Shown piece after piece: positions 7,865 to 15,982 of a DNA stretch of 64,000 nt (position 1 is its first letter; every line of letters begins with the position of its first letter). The position numbers were made by a program, and so were the translations under genes. This stretch comes from JBGTGG01 sp964398945 (GTDB lineage: Bacteria; Bacteroidota; Bacteroidia; Cytophagales; Cyclobacteriaceae): NCBI GenBank assembly GCA_964398945.1, contig CAYNOT010000021.1:34969-98968 (forward strand), read 5' to 3'. The notes under the pieces were generated by a model. That model was not told where the DNA came from, did no database searches, and saw only the letters and a program-made list of their open reading frames with translations.

Positions 7865-8275
7865 TTATACTGTGATTGCAGCTTTCGGTGTAAAGAACGG
7901 TTTGTAGTAATCACGGTACGCCCAGGCCAGATAAATGTTGAACAATACAATTACAATCCCCATTAGTGAACCTTCGGGTGCCAGGAATACATGGAATAAA
8001 AGGATGTTAAGACTGATCGGCATTAACATCACCAATGTGAGCGGGACAAAAAGCCTTACCAGCAATAGCAAGCCAAGTATAACTTCCAAACCTTTTAATA
8101 CCGGAAAGAAATAACCAGACTGAAAAAGTCCTCCGGTAAACGCATCTGCGATTCCACCCGCGGGTGGTGGTGTTGGGATAAAGTGAAGAAAAAAGTTGAG
8201 TCCAAATACAAAGTAAATGAGCCCGAGCACGATGCGTGCCCCTGTTGCCAGGATTGATTTAGTTTTTGTTGACAT
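7865..8275 (-). CDS. DoxX-family membrane protein
   Basis: 136 residues, four membrane helices, with the family start ARIVLGLIYFVFGLNFFLHFIP and a second half VLKGLEVILGLLLLVRLFVPLTLVML. DoxX/DoxD relatives are small inner-membrane proteins of uncertain redox-linked function. It follows the ene-reductase on the same strand with a 26-base gap and is probably co-transcribed, so a role in electrophile or redox stress is plausible but inferred. Confidence 0.85.
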   Translation of the reverse strand: MSTKTKSILATGARIVLGLIYFVFGLNFFLHFIPTPPPAGGIADAFTGGLFQSGYFFPVLKGLEVILGLLLLVRLFVPLTLVMLMPISLNILLFHVFLAPEGSLMGIVIVLFNIYLAWAYRDYYKPFFTPKAAITV

Positions 8276-8301
8276 AGATTTAAATAGTTTAAAGTGATTT
8301 A

Positions 8302-9408
8302 TTATGCAGTGATTAATTCATCTTCGAAAACCGGGTAGTCGGTATAGCCTTTTGCATCTGCGGAGTACAAAGTGCTGGCGTCTAATTTGCTATTGAGGGG
8401 AAGTTTTTTTTGAAAGCGTTCCACCAAATCAGGATTGGTGATGAAAGGTTTTCCAAAGGCCACGAGGTCAGCTAACCCGGAACTGATATCTTTTTCTGCG
8501 CGATCCAATGTATAGCCACCGGAAAGGATCAACGTGTTTTTAAACCTGTCACGAATGATTTTTTTGATGTGCAACGGAACTTCCGGTGCACCACCGGCAC
8601 TATGGTCCACGATATGTATATATTGAATTCCAATTTTGTTTAATTCTTCTGCGAGGTATGTATAGGTTGCCTCCACTTCCGGATAGTCGGGCATGTCGTT
8701 GAATACGCCAAATGGGGATAGGCGGATACCGACTTTATCTTTTCCAATGGCTTCACCTATTTCGTGTGCAACTTCTAAAATGAAACGGCTTCTGTTTTTG
8801 ATGTTCCCACCATATCCATCTGTCCTGGTGTTTGAATGTGGCGACAAGAATTGTTCGAGCAGATAGCCATTCGCACCATGCAGTTCAATTCCATCGAAGC
8901 CTGCTTCAATGGCGTTGCGTGCAGCCCGGACAAATTCCGCTTTTGTTTCCTGAAGTTGCTGTGTACTTAGTGCTTGCGGCACGGGATGGTTTTGCAAGCC
9001 TTCTTTATCCGTCCACATTTGTCCGGTGGCAAGGATAGCAGAAGGTGCAACCACGACTGCGCCTTTTGGTAAATTGGCAGGGTGGCCAATGCGCCCGGTG
9101 TGCATGATCTGTGCGAAAATTTTTCCCCCCGCTTCATGGACAGCATCCGTTGCTTTTTTCCATCCTTTGATTTGGTCGGAAGAAAAAAGCCCGGGGATGC
9201 GTGCATAGCCCAACCCGTTTGGGGAGGGGGAAACACCTTCGGTAATAATTAGCCCTGCATTAGCGCGCTGTTTGTAATACGTGGCGATGAGTTCATTTGG
9301 GATATTGTTGATCGCACGGCTTCGGGTCATGGGTGCCATTACGATGCGGTTGGAGAGGGTTGATTTCCCTAAAGCATAAGGGGAAAATGCGGTTTTGGTA
9401 GTACTCAT
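8302..9408 (-). CDS. Old Yellow Enzyme family ene-reductase
   Basis: 368 residues, usual length for FMN-dependent alkene reductases (NemA/YqjM group). Visible signatures: NRIVMAPMTRSRA near residue 20, the substrate-binding pair in ELHGANGYLLEQFLSP (His and Asn), NTRTDGYGG, and the FMN phosphate site ILSGGYTLDRAE plus DLVAFGKPFITNPDLVERF. It reduces activated C=C bonds with NAD(P)H in the cytoplasm. It lies directly downstream of an ArsR regulator, with a terminator and a repeated 23-base motif between them, so ArsR probably controls it. Confidence 0.93.
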   Translation of the reverse strand: MSTTKTAFSPYALGKSTLSNRIVMAPMTRSRAINNIPNELIATYYKQRANAGLIITEGVSPSPNGLGYARIPGLFSSDQIKGWKKATDAVHEAGGKIFAQIMHTGRIGHPANLPKGAVVVAPSAILATGQMWTDKEGLQNHPVPQALSTQQLQETKAEFVRAARNAIEAGFDGIELHGANGYLLEQFLSPHSNTRTDGYGGNIKNRSRFILEVAHEIGEAIGKDKVGIRLSPFGVFNDMPDYPEVEATYTYLAEELNKIGIQYIHIVDHSAGGAPEVPLHIKKIIRDRFKNTLILSGGYTLDRAEKDISSGLADLVAFGKPFITNPDLVERFQKKLPLNSKLDASTLYSADAKGYTDYPVFEDELITA

Positions 9409-9428
9409 TTTAAATTGATTTAGTTATA

Positions 9429-9451
9429 TATTTAAATATTTCAATGTATTT
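9429..9451. promoter_or_regulatory. 23-base direct repeat, copy 1 (possible ArsR operator)
   Basis: TATTTAAATATTTCAATG followed by TATTT. It differs at one base from 9526-9548. It lies 21 bases upstream of the ene-reductase start, where a promoter must be because a terminator stands at 9457-9480. The inner part has short inverted arms (AAATA ... TATTT), as expected for a dimeric repressor site. Assignment to ArsR is inference. Confidence 0.45.
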
Positions 9452-9456
9452 GATTT

Positions 9457-9480
9457 AAAAAAAATCCCTGTTTTCAGGGC
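9457..9480 (-). terminator. Terminator of the arsR gene
   Basis: Read on the minus strand: CCCTG, loop AAAA, CAGGG, then ATTTTTTTT. It is a textbook intrinsic terminator 84 bases after the ArsR stop, separating arsR from the ene-reductase transcript. Confidence 0.75.
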
Positions 9481-9525
9481 TTAAAGACTACCAAATGTAA
9501 TTGAGGTTCGAAAAGTTCATTGATG

Positions 9526-9548
9526 TATTTAAATTTTTCAATGTATTT
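9526..9548. promoter_or_regulatory. 23-base direct repeat, copy 2
   Basis: TATTTAAATTTTTCAATG followed by TATTT, one mismatch from copy 1 and 97 bases away. It lies between the ArsR stop and its terminator, so it cannot be a simple arsR promoter operator. Confidence 0.4.
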
Positions 9549-9563
9549 TTTCAAAAAAAGGGC

Positions 9564-9848
9564 TTAGCTGAATTTTAGTTCCGTAATGGACTTTGTGTAT
9601 TCCTTCAAAAGGTCCTCATTCAGGTTGTATTTGTGGTTTCTGCCTTCTTTTTCGGCTTCAATTAACCCGGCCTCCAACAATACTTTGATATGATGGCTGA
9701 TAGAGGGCTGGGCAAGCGAACTTTCTTCCTGGATCTCTGAACACTGCCCCCATCCGCCTTTGTTAGAGATATGTTGTAATATTTTCAAGCGATGGGAATC
9801 GCCCAGCGCCTTTGAAATCTTTTCTATTTGTTTTGTATTCAGTGCCAT
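9564..9848 (-). CDS. ArsR-family winged-helix repressor
   Basis: 94 residues from the ATG at 9848 (MALNTKQIEK). Longer in-frame starts up to 9920 add residues without family similarity. The HTH region reads ALGDSHRLKILQHIS, then SSLAQPSISHHIKVLLEAGLI with the recognition helix, then the wing EAEKEGRNHKYNL. The classical metal-binding ELCVCDL motif is absent; instead there is WGQCSEIQEES with a single Cys, so sensing of organic or redox signals is more likely than metal sensing. Probable target: the downstream ene-reductase and DoxX genes. Confidence 0.88.
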   Translation of the reverse strand: MALNTKQIEKISKALGDSHRLKILQHISNKGGWGQCSEIQEESSLAQPSISHHIKVLLEAGLIEAEKEGRNHKYNLNEDLLKEYTKSITELKFS

Positions 9849-10075
9849 ATCGAGCGATGTAAATATATCGATCCGTGCTAAATACACAAAGCCAGTATAA
9901 TAAGTTCGATCAAGCAACAATCCTTAGGCAACACACAGTTCTAAATACAACAGCTGTCACATTATTGCGTGGGAGCCCCCGCACAAAAAAAACCATACCA
10001 CAAAGTTCTCACTTCATAGTATGGGAATTTCACCTTATCCGCACTATCGTTAACGAGCAAGAATCCTTGACGCGC

Positions 10076-11446
10076 CTATTTTAGAAATTTCACTTTGGCA
10101 TTTATATTTTGTGCTGTTTTTGTCCCCTGTTTTATACCTTCCTCGCAAGAGTAGCGATAATGTATACCACCGTATAGTCGTGAATCAGAAATTTCTTCCA
10201 TCATTTCTTCAAAGGAATCATAGTGACGGGATCCCAGATTTTCCGGGCCATTTCCGATATCGGCCATCACTCCTTCATAACTTGTATCAGTGAAGGGAAC
10301 ATTGTTACCATAAATACTAGCGAGTACATGTGCCAGACTGCTGCTGAAAATTGCATGGTTTGAAGGAAAATCAGGAAAGCCTGGCGTAGACAGAAAGGGT
10401 TTCCATACCGGATCAGCTTCGGGATCGATAACGGTGCGGATAAACGAGAAAGGTCGTTCCGTCCAGTACTGGTATTTAGCTTTGAAAGATCCCGTGCTCG
10501 CATCAAACAATGTTATCCCAACTTTAGCATACGTATGTGCAGCTTTGTCAAGCTTGGGGTTAAATTGTTCCATAACGTCCTTCAGTGACCACGCATAATG
10601 ACCTCCTGCCGGATACCCTGGATTGGAATCATTGAAGTATTTGGCAATCAGTTTTTCCTCATGTGTTAAATTTTTTGATACTTCATATACTTCCAGCATG
10701 TCTTGATAATATGCCGAAGCGGGATCAGTACTGTAGGTTAGTGGGGGAGAAATCACATTGTCTAAACTGCCAGTCACCATCAATCGGTTATAGCCCCAAT
10801 ATGGGTTGGCGGGTGCGGCCCCTGTTTCCGAATGCCAGATACCATTACCCTGAGGAATCGTGTAGGATGTCGGCCATGCTGCCTTATCAGTCTTTGACCA
10901 TTCAAAAATCCTATTGGCCACTTCTTCACCAAACGTAAAGGATCGTTCGAAAACAGCATCCCCTACTTCAGCCCGATATTGTTCGCTCAATTCATTCTTC
11001 AGCCCGACAACGGCTGTTTCATTATAAGCATCCGTTACGGTACTGAAGAAATTTTCTGTCAACGTGGCCAGCACTGCATGCGCGCTCGTTGGCCAATGGT
11101 ACTCTGCGCCAGGTTCCACAATTGGCATCGCGGGCATATCCGTAAGTTGACCATGAAGTGTTTGATATGCGGGCATGCCCGGCAGTACCGCCTCATACAA
11201 CCCGACACCACAATACGCCATGTAACGGGAAGGATTAAATCCAAACGGATTGCCCGTCTGCACAAACAACATGGATGTCTGGACTTCCAACCACTCCTTC
11301 ACTACATCCGATGAGTAGGATTGGGTTTGTTTTATCTGTGGAGTATCATCGTCACAGGCCATGGGTAAAACAAACACGATCATTACCAAAACAAGTGAAC
11401 ATTTTTTGATTAGGGCAAGGTTTCTACTAAATACAACAGTTTTCAT
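10076..11446 (-). CDS. Vanadium haloperoxidase/PAP2-like lipoprotein
   Basis: 456 residues. A lipoprotein signal ends at MACDDD (Cys about residue 30). The C-terminal half has the three phosphate/vanadate-binding blocks of the PAP2/haloperoxidase family: KYQYWTERP, FPSNHAIFSSSLAHV, and SRLYGGIHYRYSCEEG. The fold binds phosphate or vanadate, so the protein is either a phosphatase or a halide-oxidising enzyme; sequence alone does not decide. It follows a rhodanese gene on the same strand with a 37-base gap and is presumably displayed on the periplasmic or outer face. Confidence 0.88.
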   Translation of the reverse strand: MKTVVFSRNLALIKKCSLVLVMIVFVLPMACDDDTPQIKQTQSYSSDVVKEWLEVQTSMLFVQTGNPFGFNPSRYMAYCGVGLYEAVLPGMPAYQTLHGQLTDMPAMPIVEPGAEYHWPTSAHAVLATLTENFFSTVTDAYNETAVVGLKNELSEQYRAEVGDAVFERSFTFGEEVANRIFEWSKTDKAAWPTSYTIPQGNGIWHSETGAAPANPYWGYNRLMVTGSLDNVISPPLTYSTDPASAYYQDMLEVYEVSKNLTHEEKLIAKYFNDSNPGYPAGGHYAWSLKDVMEQFNPKLDKAAHTYAKVGITLFDASTGSFKAKYQYWTERPFSFIRTVIDPEADPVWKPFLSTPGFPDFPSNHAIFSSSLAHVLASIYGNNVPFTDTSYEGVMADIGNGPENLGSRHYDSFEEMMEEISDSRLYGGIHYRYSCEEGIKQGTKTAQNINAKVKFLK

Positions 11447-11483
11447 ATAGGGTCATTTTTTAAAGGTTTATAAATCATTATGG

Positions 11484-11933
11484 TTATTTTGTTAACGCAA
11501 GGCCGGCTTCCTTCCAGGCTTTGAGACCTCCATCCAGATGCGCTACATTGGTATAGCCCATTTGCTTAAGCGTAACTGCTGCCAGGGCAGAGCGTCCGCC
11601 CGAGGCACATTGCAAAATGATGCGCGCTTCTTTTTTAAACTCGGCTTTATAATACGGCAAAGAAGGATCGGCATAAAACTCGAGCATACCCCTGGGTGCA
11701 TTAATGGCTCCTGCTATGGAGCCGTTTTGTTTCACTTCATCTGGTTCACGGATGTCAATGATGGTGACATTTCCGTTTTCCATTTCGGCTTTTACCTGGG
11801 CGGGTGTAAGATTTTCAATTTGAGCTTTTGCTTCCTTGATCAGGTCCGCTGCTGTTTTGTCAGTTTGTGCGGTAGCATTATTTGCGGCCAGCACAGATGT
11901 TAGAATTGCGAGGGTCATTGTTAATTTTTTCAT
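11484..11933 (-). CDS. Exported rhodanese-like protein
   Basis: 149 residues with a signal peptide (cut near ATAQ, residue 23). A single rhodanese domain follows: VTIIDIREPDEV near residue 56 and the active-site loop ILQCASGGRSALAA with Cys109. The expected chemistry is sulfur transfer from thiosulfate or a persulfide, here in the periplasm. It is first in a two-gene operon with the haloperoxidase-like lipoprotein. Confidence 0.9.
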   Translation of the reverse strand: MKKLTMTLAILTSVLAANNATAQTDKTAADLIKEAKAQIENLTPAQVKAEMENGNVTIIDIREPDEVKQNGSIAGAINAPRGMLEFYADPSLPYYKAEFKKEARIILQCASGGRSALAAVTLKQMGYTNVAHLDGGLKAWKEAGLALTK

Positions 11934-12466
11934 GGGATAATTGGGATAAATTGTTGAAAGAGTAAAAAAAAGGACGTATTAAAAGCGGAGGAAAAAATTG
12001 ACATCCGTTTCTTTAGTCCTTTTCTTTTCATAACCTAAAACGTAAGTGGAAGGTAGCAGCAAGTTTTTTTATGTGCCAACATGAATAGCTTAGCGTTTTG
12101 GTTTTTAGAAATAAAGCAGAAATACCGATCGAATAGCATTCGGGGGCCAAGCGATGTTGTTTATCGAAAATTTGTGTTGCTTGTCTTTCCCCGATCAGAT
12201 TTTAATAAAAGTATCCTGCACCGAATAGCGTATAGCCTAATAATTTGCAGGTAAACATAAGAGTTCACTACGGGCACATTCATTTTTTTTAGTGGGTGTT
12301 CAAGCTCATGTATTCTGTTTCTGCCGACAAGTAATAGCGTTTTTAGAAATAAGCGGGGGAATAAAATCTGAGGATAAGAGAGGTTATTTGTCGCCAATTC
12401 CGGTTGTATGTCTTTTTGTCAATGGAACTGTATTACGAATTCCCGGTATTCGTTTAACTTGTGTTA
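11934..12466. other. Gene-free intergenic region
   Basis: About 530 bases between the divergent rhodanese and LytS-like genes. It must hold both promoters, but I see no convincing TTTG/TAnnTTTG pair. The short open frames on either strand lack family resemblance and ribosome sites. No RNA gene was recognised. Confidence 0.5.
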
Positions 12467-13615
12467 ATGAAACGGCTGAATAATTTTCTTGCTAACAATT
12501 TTATTTTTTCGCCCCGCTACAGAATATGGAGGCATGTTGTTTACTGGTCCTTTCATACTGTCATCTGGGCAACCTTCTGGATGATTATGGGTGCGCCCAC
12601 TTCTTTTGAACGGCAATTGTTCAACATGGCATTGTGGATACCAGTTTTCATTTTGTTCGGTTATCCATTGGTATACGGTGCTATTCCTCATTTACTGCTC
12701 AAAGGAAAAGTTACGTTGTTCTTTCTCGTGGTGTTAGGCTGGGGAGGTATCGGACTGATTATTGACACAGAGTTCAGATCGTATGTTCTAATTCCATTGC
12801 AGGAATATTTAGGGCTGGATCATATTCTGCCAAGAGGGCCAATAGCAAGCTGCTATCTGTGCATGGCAACTTCAGCGGCCAGTCCCATGGTGATAAAATT
12901 CTATAAGCTGGTAACCATTAAGCAGCAGGATTGGATATTTGCACAACAGGAAAAGATAACCGCTGAATTACAGCTACTGAAGGCACAGGTACATCCACAA
13001 TTTTTACTAAATACGCTGAACAGCATCCATTCCTTTTCATTGGCAAGGTCCCCCAAAACACCCGTCCTCATCTTAAAATTATCATCCTTGCTCAGCTATA
13101 TGTTATATGATTGCAAAGGAAATGAAGTACGCTTAGAGAAAGAGATTGATGCCATGAAAAATTACATTGATCTGGAAAGGGAACGGAGCCGGGACAAGAT
13201 TGAAATTTCATGGAACCTTGAGGGTAATTATGAAAATCGATTTATATCACCATTGCTGCTGTTGCCCTTTTTGGAGAATGCATTTAAGCACGGCCTGGCA
13301 GACGAGATTGAGACATCCTGGCTTAGTATAGACATTTCCGTAAAATCAGATGTGCTTCGGTGCAAGATTGCGAATAGTAAAAGTGAATTTCTTCCGTATA
13401 CAAAAAATGGCATGGGTATTTCCAACGTGAGGAAAAGACTGGAGATTGCCTATCCGGGCAGACATGAAGTCAAGATTAATGATGAGGGTAATTTCTTTGT
13501 GGTTTCGCTCCAGGTAAAACTTGTACAGGAGACAACAACAGTCCACGAACTTGTTGCACAACGCATAGTTGTACAACCCTTAAACCACAGAACAACTGTG
13601 TCCGTTTACCAGTGA
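12467..13615 (+). CDS. LytS-type histidine kinase homologue with His-to-Gln at the phosphosite
   Basis: 382 residues from ATG 12467; a GTG two codons upstream is also possible. Four membrane helices in residues 25-150, then a coiled linker and the LytS/YehU kinase domain (His_kinase, PF06580). The phosphoacceptor motif normally reads PHFLFNTLN; here codons spell PQFLLNTLN, so the His is Gln. The ATP-binding blocks remain: LLPFLENAFKHG and GMGISNVRKRL. It is about 60 percent similar to the next gene, which has an intact His. It may therefore be a pseudokinase or a partner that phosphorylates the paralogue in a heterodimer. A C-terminal tail of about 25 residues is unique. Confidence 0.88.
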   Translation: MKRLNNFLANNFIFSPRYRIWRHVVYWSFHTVIWATFWMIMGAPTSFERQLFNMALWIPVFILFGYPLVYGAIPHLLLKGKVTLFFLVVLGWGGIGLIIDTEFRSYVLIPLQEYLGLDHILPRGPIASCYLCMATSAASPMVIKFYKLVTIKQQDWIFAQQEKITAELQLLKAQVHPQFLLNTLNSIHSFSLARSPKTPVLILKLSSLLSYMLYDCKGNEVRLEKEIDAMKNYIDLERERSRDKIEISWNLEGNYENRFISPLLLLPFLENAFKHGLADEIETSWLSIDISVKSDVLRCKIANSKSEFLPYTKNGMGISNVRKRLEIAYPGRHEVKINDEGNFFVVSLQVKLVQETTTVHELVAQRIVVQPLNHRTTVSVYQ

Positions 13616-13664
13616 ACCTTAGAAGCATGAACGGATGAAGCGTGACGTGCATAATATATGAAGG

Positions 13665-14795
13665 ATGAACAGACTCGATTCTTTTCTGTATAACGATTTT
13701 ATTTTTTCTTCACGCTACCGCGTGTGGCGGCATTTGATTTACTGGACATTCCACATCATCGCATGGGCTGTCTTCTGGGTAGTGATTGGAGCAGCACCTT
13801 CTTTTTGGCGAGTGCTGTTTAACATGGCCTTGTGGATACCTGTTTTCATTCTATTTAGTTATCCATTGGTATACGGTGCTATTCCACATCTATTGATGAA
13901 AGGAAAACTTGTCGAATTTTTCCTACTTATCCTGGCCTGGGGTGCTGTTGGACTTTTTATTAATTCCGGATTCAGAACATACCTGTATGTTCCGTTGCAA
14001 GAGTGGATAGGATTTAAAGTTATCCCTTTTAAAGGCCCACAGCCTCACAGTTACTTATGCATGACTACCTCGGCTGCCAGTCCGATGATCATCAAATTTT
14101 TCAAGCTCTGGACGATCAAACAACGGGAATGGATATTCGCACAGAAAGAGAAAATCAATGCTGAACTAAAGCTACTCAAGGCACAGGTGCATCCGCACTT
14201 TTTGTTTAACACGCTGAACAACATTTATTCTTTCTCCATGGATGGCGCCCCCAAAACACCCGACATGATTCTCAAACTATCTTCCCTGCTACGCTATATG
14301 CTGTATGACTGCAAGTCGGATGAAGTACGCCTGGAGAAGGAAATCGAAATCATGAAGGATTATATTGATCTGGAGAAAGAACGCTATGGTAATACAATCG
14401 AAATATCCTGGAGTGTAGAAGGAAACATTAAAAACAAGTCAATCTCACCATTGCTCTTGCTTCCTTTCTTAGAGAATGCATTTAAACATGGTACTTCAGA
14501 GCAAATCGAGAAACCGTGGCTTAACGTTGACATTTCTGTGCAATCGAATACATTATTTTGCAAAATTGTCAATAGTAAAAATGACTCAACAAGCCGGTAC
14601 AGTAACGCAGGAAATGGTATTGGCATCAACAATGTGAAACGGAGGCTTGCGTTTATGTACCCCAACAACCATGAATTAAAAATGCATGATGCGGGGGTGT
14701 TCTTTGTGGTTTCATTAACCGTTTTCCTAACCGGATATCAACACATTTCCTTTCCGATTTCGCCCGCCATGATTTCCCCACTGGTTACCGCATGA
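13665..14795 (+). CDS. LytS-type sensor histidine kinase
   Basis: 376 residues with the same plan as the preceding gene: four helices, linker IKQREWIFAQKEKINAELK, phosphoacceptor block QVHPHFLFNTLN (His178), then LLPFLENAFKHG and NGIGINNVKRRL for ATP binding. It arose by tandem duplication with the previous gene. Its stop overlaps the LytTR regulator start (ATGA), so the kinase and regulator are coupled and form a two-component pair at the inner membrane. The signal is unknown. ATG 13665 has an AAGG site just upstream. Confidence 0.93.
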   Translation: MNRLDSFLYNDFIFSSRYRVWRHLIYWTFHIIAWAVFWVVIGAAPSFWRVLFNMALWIPVFILFSYPLVYGAIPHLLMKGKLVEFFLLILAWGAVGLFINSGFRTYLYVPLQEWIGFKVIPFKGPQPHSYLCMTTSAASPMIIKFFKLWTIKQREWIFAQKEKINAELKLLKAQVHPHFLFNTLNNIYSFSMDGAPKTPDMILKLSSLLRYMLYDCKSDEVRLEKEIEIMKDYIDLEKERYGNTIEISWSVEGNIKNKSISPLLLLPFLENAFKHGTSEQIEKPWLNVDISVQSNTLFCKIVNSKNDSTSRYSNAGNGIGINNVKRRLAFMYPNNHELKMHDAGVFFVVSLTVFLTGYQHISFPISPAMISPLVTA

Positions 14796-15508
14796 AACTT
14801 CGCTGCCTCATTATCGATGACGAACCTCCTGCATTAAAAGTGCTGGCCCATTATATTACTTCCATTGACGGGCTTGAGATCGCGGGCCAATGTAAAAATG
14901 CTATCGAAGGCCTGGGGGTACTACAACAAAAGGCAGTAGATGTGATTTTTCTGGATATAAAAATGCCCCATATCATCGGTACTGATTTTCTGAAGAACCT
15001 TTCTCATCCGCCTAAAGTTATTTTTGTGACGGCCTACAGGGAATATGCGGTGGATGGATTTGAATTGGATGCCGTGGACTATCTCGTTAAACCGGTTTCT
15101 TTTGAACGCTTTTTCAAAGCCATTACCAAGCTCAACCGGGTGATGGGCAGGGAAACGAAAGCGCTTCCCAGCGATGATGCCCCCAAAAATAATTCATTCG
15201 TCTACCTGAAAGTAGACAGGGACATGAAGAAAATTTTCGTGAATGACATTCAATACATTGAAGGCTGGAAAGATTATGTAAAAGTTTTTCTAACCAATAG
15301 CAAGTACCTCTTGGCCAAACAATCTATTAGCGCCATGGAAAATCTGCTATCCGATCATAAATTTATCCGGGTACATCGCTCCTATATGGTTTCCTTTGAT
15401 AAGATTACCGGATACAACGGTATGGCTGTGCAGTTATCAGCGCTGGAGATTCCGATTGGCAGATTGTACAAACAAGCGGTGATGGATAGATTGCAGCAGA
15501 CGGGGTAG
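14792..15508 (+). CDS. LytTR-family response regulator
   Basis: 238 residues. The receiver domain (1-120) has the acidic pair IIDDEPPA, phosphorylation Asp55 in VIFLDIKMP, and the conserved VTAYREYAVDGFELDAVDYLVKP segment. The C-terminal LytTR DNA-binding domain (140-238) contains VNDIQYIEGWKDYVKVF and FIRVHRSYMVS. It overlaps the LytS-like kinase by four bases. LytTR proteins bind paired imperfect repeats upstream of target promoters; no obvious pair was seen in the adjoining DNA. Confidence 0.94.
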   Translation: MKLRCLIIDDEPPALKVLAHYITSIDGLEIAGQCKNAIEGLGVLQQKAVDVIFLDIKMPHIIGTDFLKNLSHPPKVIFVTAYREYAVDGFELDAVDYLVKPVSFERFFKAITKLNRVMGRETKALPSDDAPKNNSFVYLKVDRDMKKIFVNDIQYIEGWKDYVKVFLTNSKYLLAKQSISAMENLLSDHKFIRVHRSYMVSFDKITGYNGMAVQLSALEIPIGRLYKQAVMDRLQQTG

Positions 15509-15982
15509 ATGGTTAACTTGAAATTAGCAGACTAAGTCGCGGGCATGCCAATGGTTGTAAAAATAATTCCAGGGTGAAATCAACAAATGAAAGATATGTT
15601 TCAGCTTGAATATCAGAAAGGTTATGAAGTATGTTTTTACGATTTCAGAAAACCATAACCTCTTTTTTTAAAGTGGATAGATTTTACATCGATCAACTTT
15701 TTACTTTCCTCTTTTTCCTGATGATCACTTCAATGGACCATATTCTGGTATAAGTACACTTTCCTTATCAGGAGAAGTAATTTCTTTATTATGGCGACCC
15801 GGGTCCAGTTACAGGCAACCAGTGACCCTGCGGGACTTATCAGAACGTTATTTTCAGCACCGTCCATGCGGATGGGATTTAATTAAGGCTCAACTTCTAA
15901 AGTTTAAGTTTTTGTAATTATCTTGAACGCTCATCTGGATAGCGGATGCGAAATCATTGAGCACTCATAAAGCAACTTAGGA
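15509..15982. other. Gene-free intergenic region
   Basis: About 470 bases between the LytTR regulator and the SLC4-type transporter. It contains only open frames shorter than 25 codons, and no tRNA-like or strong terminator structure was recognised. It presumably contains the transporter promoter. Confidence 0.5.
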
